DNA of 64,000 nucleotides from positions 47,904,238 to 47,968,237 of the forward strand of contig NC_081542.1 in the NCBI RefSeq assembly GCF_901000735.1, given 5' to 3'. Positions 1 to 11,956 of this stretch are shown one piece after another. The notes below the pieces were generated by a model that saw only the letters and a program-made list of their open reading frames with translations, did no database searches and was not told the DNA's origin. Positions within the stretch are counted from its first letter, which is position 1. Every line of letters begins with the position of its first letter. This DNA comes from Corylus avellana (lineage: Eukaryota > Streptophyta > Magnoliopsida > Fagales > Betulaceae). The translations under genes and the position numbers were made by a program.

Positions 1-2228
1 CATGTTTATGGGACGCATGTAGTGGGTAATTATTCCAATTGGCACAGGAGCAGCAGCAAGAGCAAGATAAAGCTTCTTCACTTTTTTCTCCTGATGACAA
101 GAAAAATCATATAGTTAAGAACAACAGCCAAAGAAGAAGCTGAAATTAAATAAATAAATATGAAGCGAAAATATAGATACATTTCATTTTGTGCATTTAC
201 TCTGTGAGGATGGTGCCTCACAGAGTGATGGACACCAAGTGCCAGGCACTTGCAGCTCCAGGGTAATTGGAGTTTGCCCTCAGTTTAATTAGGGTTGGCT
301 CACTCCAGGCTATGACCAGAATGATATTAACTTACTCTGATTTTACCATGAAAAACTGAACAATACTCCTTGGTCCTTGCTAACACGACACTGCAAGTAA
401 ATTACCAGCCATTAATCCCTATTTATCAATAGCAATAGCAATCAATAACAATAAATTCCATAAGATAATAAAGACTGCAAGATACAGTACCAGCCTTCTG
501 TGCAATTATCAATCTGGTGGGTAGTCATCAAAGGGGTTGTCAAGCCCAAGGCGCGAGTGGCAAAGGTTGCACAACTTTCTTCAATGTTGTCCGTAGTTCC
601 TCCCACCTAATCAACATTAACATAGAATCATATGAGCCTTAAGCAATCAATGAACTAATCAAAAAATTCAAAAGTGCCATATAATTGGAATTGACTGACT
701 ACAATATTAGGCACAACTTGGATGATGTCACAAAAACACAACTGCGATATTAATAATTAGATTACATACTGATGTACCAGCAGGTTTGTCCAAAACCACA
801 TAGGACTCAGCCACAGCTATAATTCTTGATTTCCAGTCAATTTCATAGCACCTGATTAAAATTCAAAAATCAACAAGTATCATGCTAGTAAAAATGACAA
901 TAAACTCTGCCAAACATTTTGCTTTACCTAGGGAAGCGTTTTGGGTGTACATGCACTCGTAAGTATGTTCCAGCTTCAATAAATTGGTCTACATGAGTTA
1001 TCCTAAAAGTTTTTTGTGCTTCTCGTATTGTTTTCCCTTTGATGGAAACTCTCTTTTTCAGTACTGATGGTGCTGTAACTTCTTCAAATGCCCTAATTTG
1101 CTCAGGGGTGGCACTTGGAGGAGGCTTTGGACATACAAGGGCATAATATACAGCTCCAAAATGGATGAGATCTGCAACAAACCTTCAAAGAATGAAATTC
1201 TCTTTTTATCACTTCATCCTGATTGATAGGAGATAATAAAGAAGAATCATACACCACACCATCAATTCTAATGTAGCGAAAGGACAGAGCAGCACTTACA
1301 GAGGAGGAAGATCAAGAGCTTTACAGATAAATTCCAGAGCAGGCCCTCCTTCTGAAACAACCAAGTGTTCTACTCTTGGCGGGCCATTTTGCGAGGGACA
1401 TGGAAGCAATCGATGATAGTCAGGGTATCTTCAACAAAAAAACTTACGTCTTAGAGTCAGCAAGCCAATGAACAGGCACTAAAACGTATCTAACAAAAAC
1501 AAGTTAAGATTTTCACATTGATTAAGGAAAGAAGAATGAGTTTACTAAATTCTTTAATTAAAAGTAATTCATTTCAAACTCTTAAACCAACCATCGACTA
1601 AGAGAGTCAAAAGACGGTATTACAAAATATATAAAGGTTCAAAACCTCATTTCTCCAGCTTTCCCTCGGATTAACCATCGAAAAAAAAAAAAAAAAAGTG
1701 CAACCTTAACTCTACAAGAATTTAGCTAAAAAAAAATCTACTTTCACACTAAGAAACAAGCCAAAATTTCAGACACCAAACGAACTTAAAGCAGTAAAGA
1801 TGTGAATTTTGAATTACCCATTAACAAAAGAAGTGATTTTTATGAAAATGTGAAATAATAACACTGAGAAGTCCGTATCCATGTGCTTTACCAAAGCTTT
1901 ATCAGCAACCAACCAAAGTGCAAGCAGAATTTATAGCAACCCATAGAAAGCCAATATTACATGCACCCAACAACATATAAGCAATAAAAATGTGAAATAG
2001 CATGTACCCTTTAACAAGAGCGTTGTGGGTAACATCTGGGATTGAGGATTCACATGCAAACAGCTTGCTTTGTGAAGAGCCAGAAGAGCAAGCCACCACG
2101 TGCTTGTTGGAGAGCTTAGTGAGAGCAGCATGGGTGGTTGATAAGGTGCGTAAGAGGGCCACACGCGAGCTGGAACTCCGGCAGCCATTGGCTAAGATTG
2201 AAGCCAAACTCAGCGAGCCCGTCTTCAT
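1..2228 (-). CDS. RNA pseudouridine synthase 6, chloroplastic (partial, 3' end outside window)
   Basis: Enzyme of the RluA/RsuA-like pseudouridine synthase family, expected to isomerise uridines in organellar RNA. Exons read on the minus strand: 2228-2008, 1428-1300, 1182-928, 851-770, 606-491, 390-336, 90-1 (continuing off the window). All joins keep frame and have GT..AG borders. The Met at 2228 starts a Ser/Arg-rich leader (SLASILANGCRSSSSRVALL) typical of an organelle transit peptide. Later exons give HRLLPCPSQNGPPRVEHLVV, VADLIHFGAVYYALVCP, then YVVLDKPAGTS and the catalytic-loop region THQIDNCTEG, whose Asp is the expected catalytic residue; the usual HRLD reads HQID, as I recall for this subfamily. 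The last visible exon gives APVPIGIITHYMRP. The frame stays open upstream of 2228, but the match to the family begins at this Met. Very confident of family, fairly confident of every exon border. Confidence 0.93.
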
Positions 2229-2651
2229 TGGGATCCTTGTGGTGTGTGTGCGCGCGTGCGTTTGAGGTTTAACACAGATTTTGATTGTGTTGGTTTTTCG
2301 GGTCCGGGACGGGTTAGTGTACAGGGCTTTTTGTGCGACTGGACACACGACAAAGGGCCTCATAAAGACCACGATTGACGGCATTCAAAATTTGTGGGCC
2401 TGTTTCGTTAAGGGCCACAACTTAACGATACAGGCCCACGAATATTGGGGATGCATAGGGTCTAATATGCAATTAATGTTAGTGCAATGACTAAGAAGAA
2501 ATTGTTTTGGGGTTAAAATATATAGGTTCGGGGGCTAGATAGCAACAATCATGTCATCCCACGTACATCACGCATGCTATTTATTGTTTTCCAATTGATT
2601 TAAGAGAAATTTATTCTCTCCCTAAATAAAGTTCTTTAATAAATTTATTTT

Positions 2652-2999
2652 GGGGAAACTTCACTTTGGCTCATTGAATTTTCAAATCTCTCATTTTAGG
2701 TCTTTGAACTTTCAATTACTCTCAATTACAACCCTTCTGTTAATTTTAGCAGTTAAAAATACAAAAAAAAAGACCAAAATGTTCTTGATTTTCATTTTTT
2801 AAAAAATAAAAAAATGTTTTGGAAGTTGAAATTTTATACAAAAGTCAGGAGTATAAACGTCATATAACATTTAAAATCTGATGAAGGGGTCCACATTGAG
2901 AGTAATTAAAAGTTTAGGAGTTCAAAATGAGATATTTTGAAGTTCAGGGGGGTTTATAAAATCGAGTGAAAATTCAGATAACCAAAGTAAAGTTTTCCC
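2652..2999. mobile_element. Non-autonomous inverted-repeat element, family A copy 1 (MULE-like)
   Basis: Terminal inverted repeats begin GGGGAAACTTCACTTTGG on the left and end CCAAAGTAAAGTTTTCCC on the right. The element is flanked by a perfect 9-bp direct duplication, ATTTATTTT, at 2643-2651 and 3000-3008. A 9-bp duplication with long terminal repeats fits the Mutator-like superfamily. No transposase is encoded. A second copy of the family lies at 59063-59440 with its own perfect 9-bp duplication. Confidence 0.85.
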
Positions 3000-3294
3000 A
3001 TTTATTTTCCTACCGACAAAAAATGAGTTGGGATACTCAAGTGAAAGGAGTTAATTAATTCCGCCCCCAATACGTGAGGAAAAGATTACTAGACAGAAGA
3101 CCAAAATTCGCATACATCAAATCTGACATTAATTAGTTACAAATTAATCTAATAAATTAACACATGTCCCTCATATTTTTTAATAACATGTTTTTTTTTT
3201 TTTTTTTTTAGTGTATTAAGAAGAAAGCAATAAAGGAGTTTTAAACTCTTTACGCCAATAGAAAGGCAGGCATGTATGGTAAACTCTAAATAGT

Positions 3295-3470
3295 GCTACT
3301 CATCGGCTTGCAAAGGAAGCGTTAGCTATCAGAGATGACTTGTTATTCTAAAGGAATTTTCATTTTTACAATGTATTTATGATATTATCTCAGCTGAGCG
3401 TTGTACTTGAATTGTTTTCGGATATAAATTTGCTAGACTTTTAGCTACAAAACAATTTGTAACTAATTTT
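3295..3470 (+). mobile_element. LINE fragment, 3' end (RNase H-like C-terminus)
   Basis: A short stretch near 3295-3357 reads ATHRLAKEALAIRDDLLF followed by a stop, the usual ending of plant LINE RNase H-like domains. The bases after the stop (TGTATTTATGATATTAT and what follows) match the 3' part of the LINE fragment on the opposite strand at 32327-32660, so both come from one family. Degenerate and truncated; the 5' limit is uncertain. Confidence 0.6.
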
Positions 3471-4311
3471 TGCCTTACCAAATCCCAGCAAATTAACACT
3501 TTCTCTTGAGAGAGAAGAAAACAAAAAGGGTGGATAGGTTTTCAGTTGAAAGGAGAGGCATAGTTGTCAAGTGCTAGAGAAGGTCTCCATCAAAATGGTC
3601 CCTTTCCAGACAAGAGCTGAAAGAGCAACAATTGCATATTGTACCTCATTTCATTTGCAAAGCCAAATGTTGTTTAGATACATATGTTGATGCAGAGGAT
3701 CACCCTGAGCTCAAGATAGCTCAAGCATGGAAACTTATTGGGTGTGTCGGTGGGGACCTTTCCAATGCCTAGTTAAATTAGTAATCTTTTAGAAAGAAAG
3801 ATGGAAATGAAGTATTTTTATTTTTGTTTTTGTTTATTTGTTTATTTGTTTTATTGAGTAAAAAAAAAAAACACAAACTAAGAAAGTGATAAAAGGGATC
3901 GGAGGATCCTTCCCACTAGTAATAGGAACCGAGAGAGAAAGTAGGGGGTAACACGAAATGCGGCCAAAAAAATTTATGGTCGCGGCTCATTATGCCACAT
4001 AATGGATACAAAAGTTTGCATTTTTAGTGACCTTCCTACCTTCCCAGAATGAAGATGTTGAAATAGAATCCAGAGTATTTAAGATAATAGATGAAATCTG
4101 CCAATCATATGAAATGCTGAGTTGTTGAAGAGCCAGCATAATAAATTGAGAGTAACCTTCCGAGAAAATAAAATTACCAATATGGGGTTGGTCGTTCTTG
4201 GGTTCAAAGGTTTTTATATAGTTTTTTTATTGGACAAGCCTCGCCAGATGTTGCCCTATGATTAAGCAGTATTCTAATTGGATATGTCGTTGGGTTATTG
4301 ACTCTCACAAG

Positions 4312-4695
4312 CAGGGACGGAGTTAGGAAATTTTATGGGAGGGGACCAACCAAATTTTTTTTTTTCTGTTTTTTAAAATTTTTTTATTAAAAAAAATTAT
4401 TTTTGTTGTTTTTTATGAATTAAAGACTATCATAAGGGCCAAAAAAAAGTAGACATTTGAAAGTAGGGGCCAAAAATAAAAAAACTTAGTGGGTATGGGC
4501 CAACAAAATTAAAAATAGGATCAAAAGTTTTTATTGGATATGGCCAAAAAATTTAAAAGTAAGGCCAATTTTTTTGTTTTGGAGGGAGCCAAATGACTAA
4601 AATTAAAATTTTAACTTTACTTTTTTTAAATAATTTTTTTTTTCCTTATTTGGGGGGACCATGGCCACCCCAGTCCCCCCCTCCCTCCGTCTCTG
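4312..4695. mobile_element. Non-autonomous hAT-type element with perfect 8-bp target duplication
   Basis: The left end reads CAGGGACGGAG and the right end CTCCGTCTCTG, an inverted repeat with one mismatch. The flanks carry a perfect 8-bp duplication CTCACAAG at 4304-4311 and 4696-4703. Short terminal repeats of CAGGGACGGAG type with an 8-bp duplication are diagnostic of hAT elements. The interior is T/A-rich with repeated GGGCCAAAAA motifs and no coding capacity. Confidence 0.88.
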
Positions 4696-4925
4696 CTCAC
4701 AAGGATGTGCCTTGGTAGGTACCACTATGATCCGGTGCGCTATGGCTCTACATGGTTGTAATATTGAATTAAATGTCACTTACTACTGTTATAAAACAAT
4801 GAGAATAGAGACACGCATATCCTGACACTCCGTGAAAAAGTTGCATGAAGTGGTTGGGAATCCTTTATGATGCTCCTCCTTGAGACGACCTAGTGTTTAG
4901 GTAGTTGCTTTTGGCAAACTTTCTC

Positions 4926-5121
4926 TTAATGTGTTTGGTAAAAGACTTGACGAAATAAGTAGATACAATTGTAGTAGATTTGATTGATGTAAAAAAAAAA
5001 AAATTTATAAAAATTTTTTTATTTAAATAATAATAAAAATTTATTGATGTGATGTAGATAATAAAAAAATTAAGATTAATTTTGGGATGAATAGTAGAGT
5101 CCTTTGGCAAACACACTCTTA
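4926..5121. repeat. Degenerate inverted-repeat element (MITE-like)
   Basis: The left arm (CTTAATGTGTTTGGTAAAAG) and right arm (CTTTGGCAAACACACTCTTAAG) are imperfect inverted repeats around an AT-rich centre. I see no clear target duplication, so the limits are approximate. Confidence 0.4.
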
Positions 5122-5855
5122 AGCCCTCAAAAATAAAAAATAAAAAATATTATTATCTACATTTTCGTTATTTTAATGCATATTTTTTTAATTTAATGAT
5201 TATTTTTACTATCTCAACATTTCTCGACACAAAATAAAGGAAATAAAAGAAGAGGGTAGCCACCATAGAGCATAGTGAATGCTCACCAGCCACAATAATG
5301 CTCAACGAAAGGCATTGATGGGTAGGGGCGGCGCACTGATCTAACTGCTCCACCAGCTGGCAGCTACGCTTAAATGCCAGCCGGTGGGACTCTAGTTCAG
5401 TTGACAGAAATCAACAATAATAAATGCAGAACATGCATGGCTTTAGCATATTTACAGAATGAAAAAAAAATGACGTGATCCTGATAAAGTTTTTAGAAAC
5501 TCACAAGAATATATATCTGACTTTTCGTCGTCCCCATAAAACTTTGCAACCGTAATCAATGCTCTTTTACCTACCTTTCTGCAGATCATATCAACCTCTA
5601 AAAACTAAAGAGAAATGATAATTAGAAATTGAGATGTTTATAAATCAATAAATTTGAGTGGAAATATGAATAGCTAGCATTAATCAACCTGAAAATAGTT
5701 GAGTACAAGAGTACGTCACACGACCAAAGCAATGGATGGATAATGGTTAGGGGGAGAGAGACAGCATTGGTAGCCTTTAATTTTGTTCCCGCCCTCAAAA
5801 CTGCTAGGCATGGTCTCCCGCTAAGTTGAATCTTACTTGACCACTCTTAAACTCC

Positions 5856-5856
<1 letters not shown>

Positions 5857-5886
<30 letters not shown>
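5857..5886. repeat. TAA microsatellite
   Basis: About ten uninterrupted TAA units, roughly 410 bp upstream of the CYP77B start codon. Confidence 0.9.
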
Positions 5887-5888
<2 letters not shown>

Positions 5889-6028
5889 TTACTCTTATTA
5901 CTTCAAAATGGGGGGTAAAAGTGTGAATAGTAGTTGTTATGGTTAAAACATGGGAAAGCTTTAGTTAATGCATCTCAACCACGACCAGTCCCACCGGTCC
6001 ATTAATTTTCCATTTCATGCTTTCTGTA

Positions 6029-6038
6029 CCATAAATAC
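6029..6038 (+). promoter_or_regulatory. Possible TATA element of the CYP77B gene
   Basis: CCATAAATAC lies about 260 bp upstream of the ATG at 6298, a plausible place for the TATA box given a leader of about 230 bases. Inferred from position and sequence only. Confidence 0.35.
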
Positions 6039-6297
6039 GAGCCAAAACACATTAGAACTCCAAATCCCTATTTGAAGATTCCTCCAAAACATATTTTGCC
6101 AATACATACAATGGGATTAAAGCCCCATATTCTCACTCTAAATTAAACTAAATCATCCCAATTATCAAATCATTCAATTCCTCCCGTTTCCGTATACCAA
6201 ACTCTCTTAACACTACTCCATAAAACTACCATTCCCTTTGATTTTCCTAGCTTTCAGCAAGTGTCTTCCAGCTTTCCTCGATCTCCTCTCAGAGAAT

Positions 6298-7818
6298 ATG
6301 GCGTTCATGGACCTCCTTATCCTCTTCTTAGCTTTTCTCTTTCTCCGCTTCTGGTGGCGCCGCTGGTCCGTCACCGGCGGTGGGTCCAAAAACCTCCCGC
6401 CGGGGCCGCCCGGATGGCCTATTTTGGGTAATCTCGGCCAAGTCATTCTCCAACGCCGTCATTTCGTCTTTGTAGTACGCGATTTACGGAAAAAATACGG
6501 CCCAATCTTCACCATGCAAATGGGCCAACGCACGCTCGTGATAGTCACCAGCGCCGAGCTCATCCACGAAGCCATGGTCCAGAGAGGCCCGGCGTTCGCG
6601 AGCCGGCCGGAGGACTCCCCGATCCGGTTAGTTTTTAGCGTCGGGAAATGCGCCATTAACTCCGCCCAGTACGGGCCGCTCTGGAGGACTCTACGCCGTA
6701 ACTTCGTGACGGAGCTGATAAATCCGACAAGAGTGAAGCAATGCAGTTGGATACGGAAATGGGCGATGGAAAACCACATAAATAGGCTCCAGAGAGAGGC
6801 GTCGGAAAAAGGGTTCGTCGAGGCGATAAGCAACTGTCGGCTCAACATATGCAGCATCCTCATCTGCCTTTGCTTCGGCGCAAAGATCTCCGAAGATGAG
6901 ATAAAAAAGATCGAACGCGTGCTGAAGGACGTGATGTTGATCACGTCACCGCAGCTCCCGGACTTCTTGCCAGTCCTCACTCCCTTGTTCCACAAGCAAC
7001 TCAAAGAAGCGAAAGCGCTGAGAAACAAACAGCTGGAGTGCTTGGCTCCGCTCGTGAGAAACAGAAGGGCTTTCGTGGAGAGCGGTGGAAATGGCGGTCC
7101 GGAGATGGCGAGCCCCGTCGGCGCCGCCTATATCGACTCGCTTTACGGGCTGGAAGCGCCGGGTCGGGGCAAGTTGGGAGAAGAAGAGCTCGTGACTCTC
7201 TGCTCGGAGGCGATCATCGCCGGAACCGACACGAGCGCGACTACTTTGGAGTGGGCTTTGCTTCACTTGGTGCTGGATCAAGAGATTCAAGAAAAGCTGT
7301 ACAGGGAAATCGTGGAGCACGTCGGAAAAGATGGGGTCATCACGGAGAGCGGCGTTGAGAAAATGAGCTACCTTAATGCGGTGATCAAGGAGACTTTCCG
7401 GCGACACCCACCGGGCCATTTCGCGCTCTCGCACGCGGTCACGAAGGAGACGGAGCTCGGAGGATACACCATCCCCGAAAACGCGAGCGTGGAGTTCTAC
7501 ACTGCGTGGGTGGCCGAGGACCCGGCTGTGTGGAAGGACCCGGATGAGTTCCGACCCGAGAGGTTCTTGGTCGGTGATGGGGTCGACACGGATGTGACGG
7601 GGACGAGGGGGGTCAGAATGCTGCCGTTCGGGGCCGGCCGGAGGATTTGTCCGGCGATGACGCTGGGGACTCTGCATGTGCTCATGCTGCTCGCAAAGAT
7701 GGTGCATACTTTCAAGTGGTTGCCGGTTCCCGGAGCCCCACCCAACCTGGCTGAGACTTTTGCTTTCACTGTTGTGATGAAGGACCCTCTCAAGGCTGTG
7801 ATCTTGCCAAGGGTATGA
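6298..7818 (+). CDS. CYP77B: Cytochrome P450, subfamily CYP77B
   Basis: A single-exon, 506-residue P450 monooxygenase anchored in the ER. Visible parts: N-terminal hydrophobic anchor (about residues 4-20), proline hinge LPPGPPGWP (33-41), I-helix AGTDTSATT (308-316), ExxR as ETFR (365-368), PERF, and haem loop FGAGRRICPA with the ligand Cys at about 451. The stretches YGPIFTMQMGQRT, RLVFSVGKCAINSAQYG and ICSILICLCFGAKIS match CYP77B1 far better than CYP77A. CYP77 enzymes oxidise fatty acids (epoxidation or in-chain hydroxylation) and CYP77A members act in cutin synthesis; the CYP77B substrate is less settled. The frame is open 60 bases upstream, but the first true ATG is at 6298 and gives a normal anchor. 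The gene is much more GC-rich than its surroundings, as usual for intronless plant P450 genes. Confidence 0.95.
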   Translation: MAFMDLLILFLAFLFLRFWWRRWSVTGGGSKNLPPGPPGWPILGNLGQVILQRRHFVFVVRDLRKKYGPIFTMQMGQRTLVIVTSAELIHEAMVQRGPAFASRPEDSPIRLVFSVGKCAINSAQYGPLWRTLRRNFVTELINPTRVKQCSWIRKWAMENHINRLQREASEKGFVEAISNCRLNICSILICLCFGAKISEDEIKKIERVLKDVMLITSPQLPDFLPVLTPLFHKQLKEAKALRNKQLECLAPLVRNRRAFVESGGNGGPEMASPVGAAYIDSLYGLEAPGRGKLGEEELVTLCSEAIIAGTDTSATTLEWALLHLVLDQEIQEKLYREIVEHVGKDGVITESGVEKMSYLNAVIKETFRRHPPGHFALSHAVTKETELGGYTIPENASVEFYTAWVAEDPAVWKDPDEFRPERFLVGDGVDTDVTGTRGVRMLPFGAGRRICPAMTLGTLHVLMLLAKMVHTFKWLPVPGAPPNLAETFAFTVVMKDPLKAVILPRV

Positions 7819-9731
7819 AACTCCAAAGACACGACCGAATTGCTAGCATTTTAATAATTGTAAGAGTTTATATGTGCACGCTTGTCCAATTAAGTTTTGG
7901 AGGTCGCTTACTTGGTAGCGAGTTTCGTATAAATTCTTATATTTATTATCTAAATTACTAGTAATTTAGTAAAAAAAAAAAACCTACTGAAAACCTATGT
8001 ATGAAGGTAATGTTGTTGGGAGATGTAATTTTGGTCTACTGCATGGTATGGGATGCGTTAAATAAGCTTAATTAACTTTTTTTTTTAGGGGAAAGCTAGT
8101 GGGCTACCATTAATTTGCTTGGCGAAGAAAAGAGAACCAAGGGGCTAGGCTAGTTTGCTTATATATAAGTGGTTGAATTATACACAGTGGAACTTTATTT
8201 ATTTCCTTATTTTGAAAGCTCTTAAGTGCATTAATCTAGCTTGTTTGTTTTTTGTGAGGAGAATGTATTGCTTGTTAAAGATTTTGTTTTCCGACTCTTT
8301 TGTTTTTTGACTTCAAAACAAAAACAAAAAACTTAAAACACAAACAATAAAAAAATAAAAATAAATAAGTTTCTCTCTATTTTGTAGTACCAAGCACATT
8401 AACATTAACAAACATATATATATGTCCCTTGTTACTTGGGTTTTCCTATATATCCTTGTTATGTGGGTTTCAAAATGTATGTATTGGCTGGTTTAATTGT
8501 CATTGGTTTGTGTGCCCCAAAGCAATATATATAATATTCATTCATTTGAAATAGAGATAACCCTTTCCCAATTCATTGAGTTTGTAATATACTTATTGTT
8601 AACAAAAAGTACAAGCACAAGCACACGTGCCACCTATTTCTCTTAATTCGACTTCAATAATCGAGTTAATACACTCGTATACCCCTACATACCATGTATC
8701 TAAATTGACTTTGTTTTTTGTACCGTGGATTTGTATAATAACCAAAAAAAAAAAAGAATCAAGAAAGCAAAATCATATTCAATTGGGCTACCGGTTGTTT
8801 TCATGCCATGTGAAATAGAGAGAAGTCGGTTTTTTATTTAATAGGGACAAAATCTATTGAAAAAGAAATCGACCCCCATTCATTTCAAATTAAATTAAGA
8901 GAATTTTATTGCAACCTGAAAACAATCGAAAAATTAAATGCATTATAAAGTAAACTTACCTACTAATATTGGAATAATCTCTTGGATGAGCTTTCTTAAC
9001 TTGGAAAGGGATTGAAAAGAAAAAAACACATAGGGCATGGCCGGACTTTAGACCTCCTAGCTAGCTCATGCATGACATGAAAATCATCACCAAACTATAT
9101 GTTATCATAATTAACTTAAGGTGGTAGATGCCGATTCCTTATTTTGTTAGCACATAAATGTATAATTGGGATGTTGGTAGGTCCATATATATATATATAC
9201 CACAGGCCATTAATGCCCGAACCATTGCTAGTTGCTGTTATTTAATTTCCTCACCAACCCGGGAATTATTAGTTGGACAAGGTTTACTCCATTTCAAGGA
9301 CTCATTGATGTGATATTTTTTTAGAATTTTCAAATTTCATTTGAAGTGAAATTGAGACGATCTTTATACCTAATAATTGGTTAAATTTTTAGTTGAAACT
9401 TGACCAGTTGCAATTGGGATAAGCGTCTCTTATGTTATTGTAATGGGACACGTGTCCCAATCTCAACAAACCCAATTCTAATTAAAATTTGACTTAAGCA
9501 AAACCCTATAAACTCCATTATTGCAATTTGCGTTTTCAAATTACAAGTAACACGTGTGTTTTTAAACTAAAATGTATGATTTTAAAGGCCAAGTAACAAT
9601 TTTGTCAAACACTTTGTCTTTGAAAATCACATTTTTCAAATCCAAACGAACTCTTCTTCAACTCAATGGACATTATTCTTTTGTTCGGGAAAAATTAGTC
9701 ATTTCACACGCCATTGTAATTGACCTATCAT

Positions 9732-10760
9732 TACAAGAATATATTTTTTGGTCACGGACCGATAGTAACGTGTATATGGTGTTAACATGTTACTAAAATT
9801 TAGTAACGTGTTTGACGGGTTAAAAAATTGGTCGTAACTACTTCAAATTTAGTAACGTGTCATAATTGACATGTTACAAAAGTTTTGTAACGTGTCAATT
9901 ATGACACGTTACCATTTGGTAATGTGTCAATAATTGGCACGTCACCATTTGTGGCAGGATTTTTTTTTTTTTCTCATTTTCTCCGGTCGTTATAGTAGAA
10001 TTTTATCAGGTCGGCACTTGATATACGAGTTACATTATATAATCCAACTAATCCAAAATCCAATAATCTATATATAAATAATCTATCAATCCAACATCAA
10101 TCTAAATATAATAATTCAACTATATATATAAATAATTCAACTACCACAAATAATCTAACTCTAAATATATACACATCAACGTAGGAAATAGTAAAATACA
10201 ATATAACTTACGTTATATACGAATACAAAAAACTTAAACCTTAAATTATACACAAAAAACTATCAAAGAAACACTAGTCCGACGAAATCCGAGTGAACAT
10301 ATCATCATGATCACTATCTCCCGACTTCTCCGCACTAACTGCAAATAATAAAATAAACAATCAATCAGCAAATTGACACTTGTGATGGAATCTTATTAAG
10401 TCCTAAGAAATGAGCAACGTCCAAGTAAATGAGAAAAAAATCGAATGATTGTCACAAACAACCTCAACATATATATTTGCACGACTTATGCACAAACACA
10501 TATACATATACATATACATTTATTCAATGAGTCGACTTCAACAAATATGGTAAGATTAAATATGCAAAGGTCCAACCACAACCAAACCAACCAAGAACAA
10601 CAAAATGGATTATTTTGAGTTAAGTATATATATAAGCTACTCAATATATATACTCACGGGGTTGCTGAACGACGGGTATAATGTCTTGACAAATGAGACT
10701 TCTGTCCAGCTGGCGTCTGGTGTTGGATTTCATTGTGATCGTCATCCTTAGCTTTTACTC
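9732..10760 (-). mobile_element. CACTA (En/Spm)-type transposon remnant, one end visible
   Basis: The left limit CATTACAAGAATATA resembles the CACTACAAGAAAA terminus of CACTA elements. Next to it (9765-9950) is a run of direct and inverted TAACGTGTCA copies, the kind of subterminal repeat array these elements use to bind transposase. Further in, the minus strand holds short coding-like stretches: one ends DDMFTRISSD then stop at 10274, and one (about 10658-10760) contains HQTPAGQKSHLSRHYTRRS. The phases of these two stretches do not join cleanly, so I treat it as decayed. No matching right terminus was found. Confidence 0.5.
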
Positions 10761-11784
10761 TTACGTCATCTACACATATTACGTTGCAATTGTGTTATAT
10801 ACAGTTGTGTTAGATATGAACAAAGTTTATTTACCAAATAAAATTACTAGCCATTAAAATAATAGTAATTTGCATTGGAAATAATGAGCAGACCCTTTTG
10901 GGGGCAAATATATAATTTTGAAAGTCAATGGGCCATGGCAGCTCCCTTGGGTTTGAATACAGGTGTATTCCAGGGTCCATACATTAAATTCTTAAAACAT
11001 GGTATCAAGCAATCAAGAGATATATTTTTTGAATAAACTGATATTTAAAGCATTTGTTTTTTTCATTTTCCTTTTTTAGTAGCTATCTGCTATCTGGAAT
11101 GAACAACTTTCAACGAGAGTTTAAAGTTGGTATTAAGTCTCATATATGAACAATCTCTATAAGTCTATTCTTCATAAATGCACACAATTTGGTTGATGGT
11201 GTCTACAGACTTAACAACACTTGGCAAATATGCCTTCTCCCTTTTCTTTCCATTTTTAAAACAAAAACTTCCAAAAAAAAAAAAAAAAACATTAGAGTAA
11301 TGTTATATCAAATCCCCACGGACCCCTACCTAGCTATGCTGCAATTCATAAATGGATTTATTTAAGAGTGTTTAGATTATTATAAATTTTTACCATTAAA
11401 TTATTTATAAAATTTAGAGTAATGTTATAAATTAAGTTTTTATTTTATTTTGTTGATGTGAAATTGCCAATTAGCCGTTAATTTTTAAATAAATTATTCA
11501 GAAGTTGATTAGCAGTGGCATATCAACAAGTTAAGTTAAATGTAGAGTATATAGCATTTTTTTTACAGTTTATAATTTGAGAAATAGTAATGTTAGAAAC
11601 CACAATTATATCTCACTATTATCTTATCTTCCTAACATGACCGTACGAGTCAACCATTGACTAGTCTTTTATTAAGGAAAAAAAAACTAGGAAGTGATTG
11701 GCACACTAGGTGTGGAAAAATGAAGCCAATTTGATCAGCTCTTGTGTAAATCATTTATAAGGAAATTAGTATTCTTTCCATTTG

Positions 11785-11956
11785 GCTCACATGCTGCTCA
11801 CAGGTTGGCTCGAATGGCCATTCAACATGTCATTGATACTATTTGGATGGGAGATATTCCCAACTACACCTATGATATAATCTTGATGGAGCAAAATGCT
11901 CTATGACCAATTGATACAAGTTACAACTGTTATCTAAAAAAAAAAAAAAAAAAGAA
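11785..11956 (+). mobile_element. 5'-truncated LINE insertion with 11-bp target duplication
   Basis: Encodes the end of an RNase H-like domain (SHAAHRLARMAIQ and IWMGDIPNYTYDIILM, then TGA at 11903-11905), a short 3' UTR and an A tail. The flanks repeat CTTTCCATTTG at 11774-11784 and 11957-11967. Truncated coding sequence, A tail and variable-length duplication together show a target-primed LINE insertion. Confidence 0.8.

Larger units (their letters stand above)
2229..6297. other. Intergenic spacer rich in small transposons
   Basis: AT-rich spacer between the divergently placed pseudouridine synthase and CYP77B genes. It holds a 348-bp inverted-repeat element (2652-2999), a LINE 3' fragment (about 3295-3470), a hAT-type element (4312-4695), a degenerate inverted repeat (about 4926-5121) and a TAA microsatellite (about 5857-5886). 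I find no convincing coding exon; short open frames here are AT-rich and resemble nothing I know. Confidence 0.7.

Noticed and set aside
2229..2384. Upstream extension of the pseudouridine synthase frame beyond the Met at 2228
   Set aside because: The extra residues do not resemble a transit peptide or the family, and the Met at 2228 fits a normal leader.
6946..7707. Long minus-strand frame (253 codons) opposite CYP77B, and other frames of over 100 codons within 6459-7832
   Set aside because: They overlap a complete P450 on the plus strand; long antisense frames are expected in such GC-rich coding DNA and they match no family.
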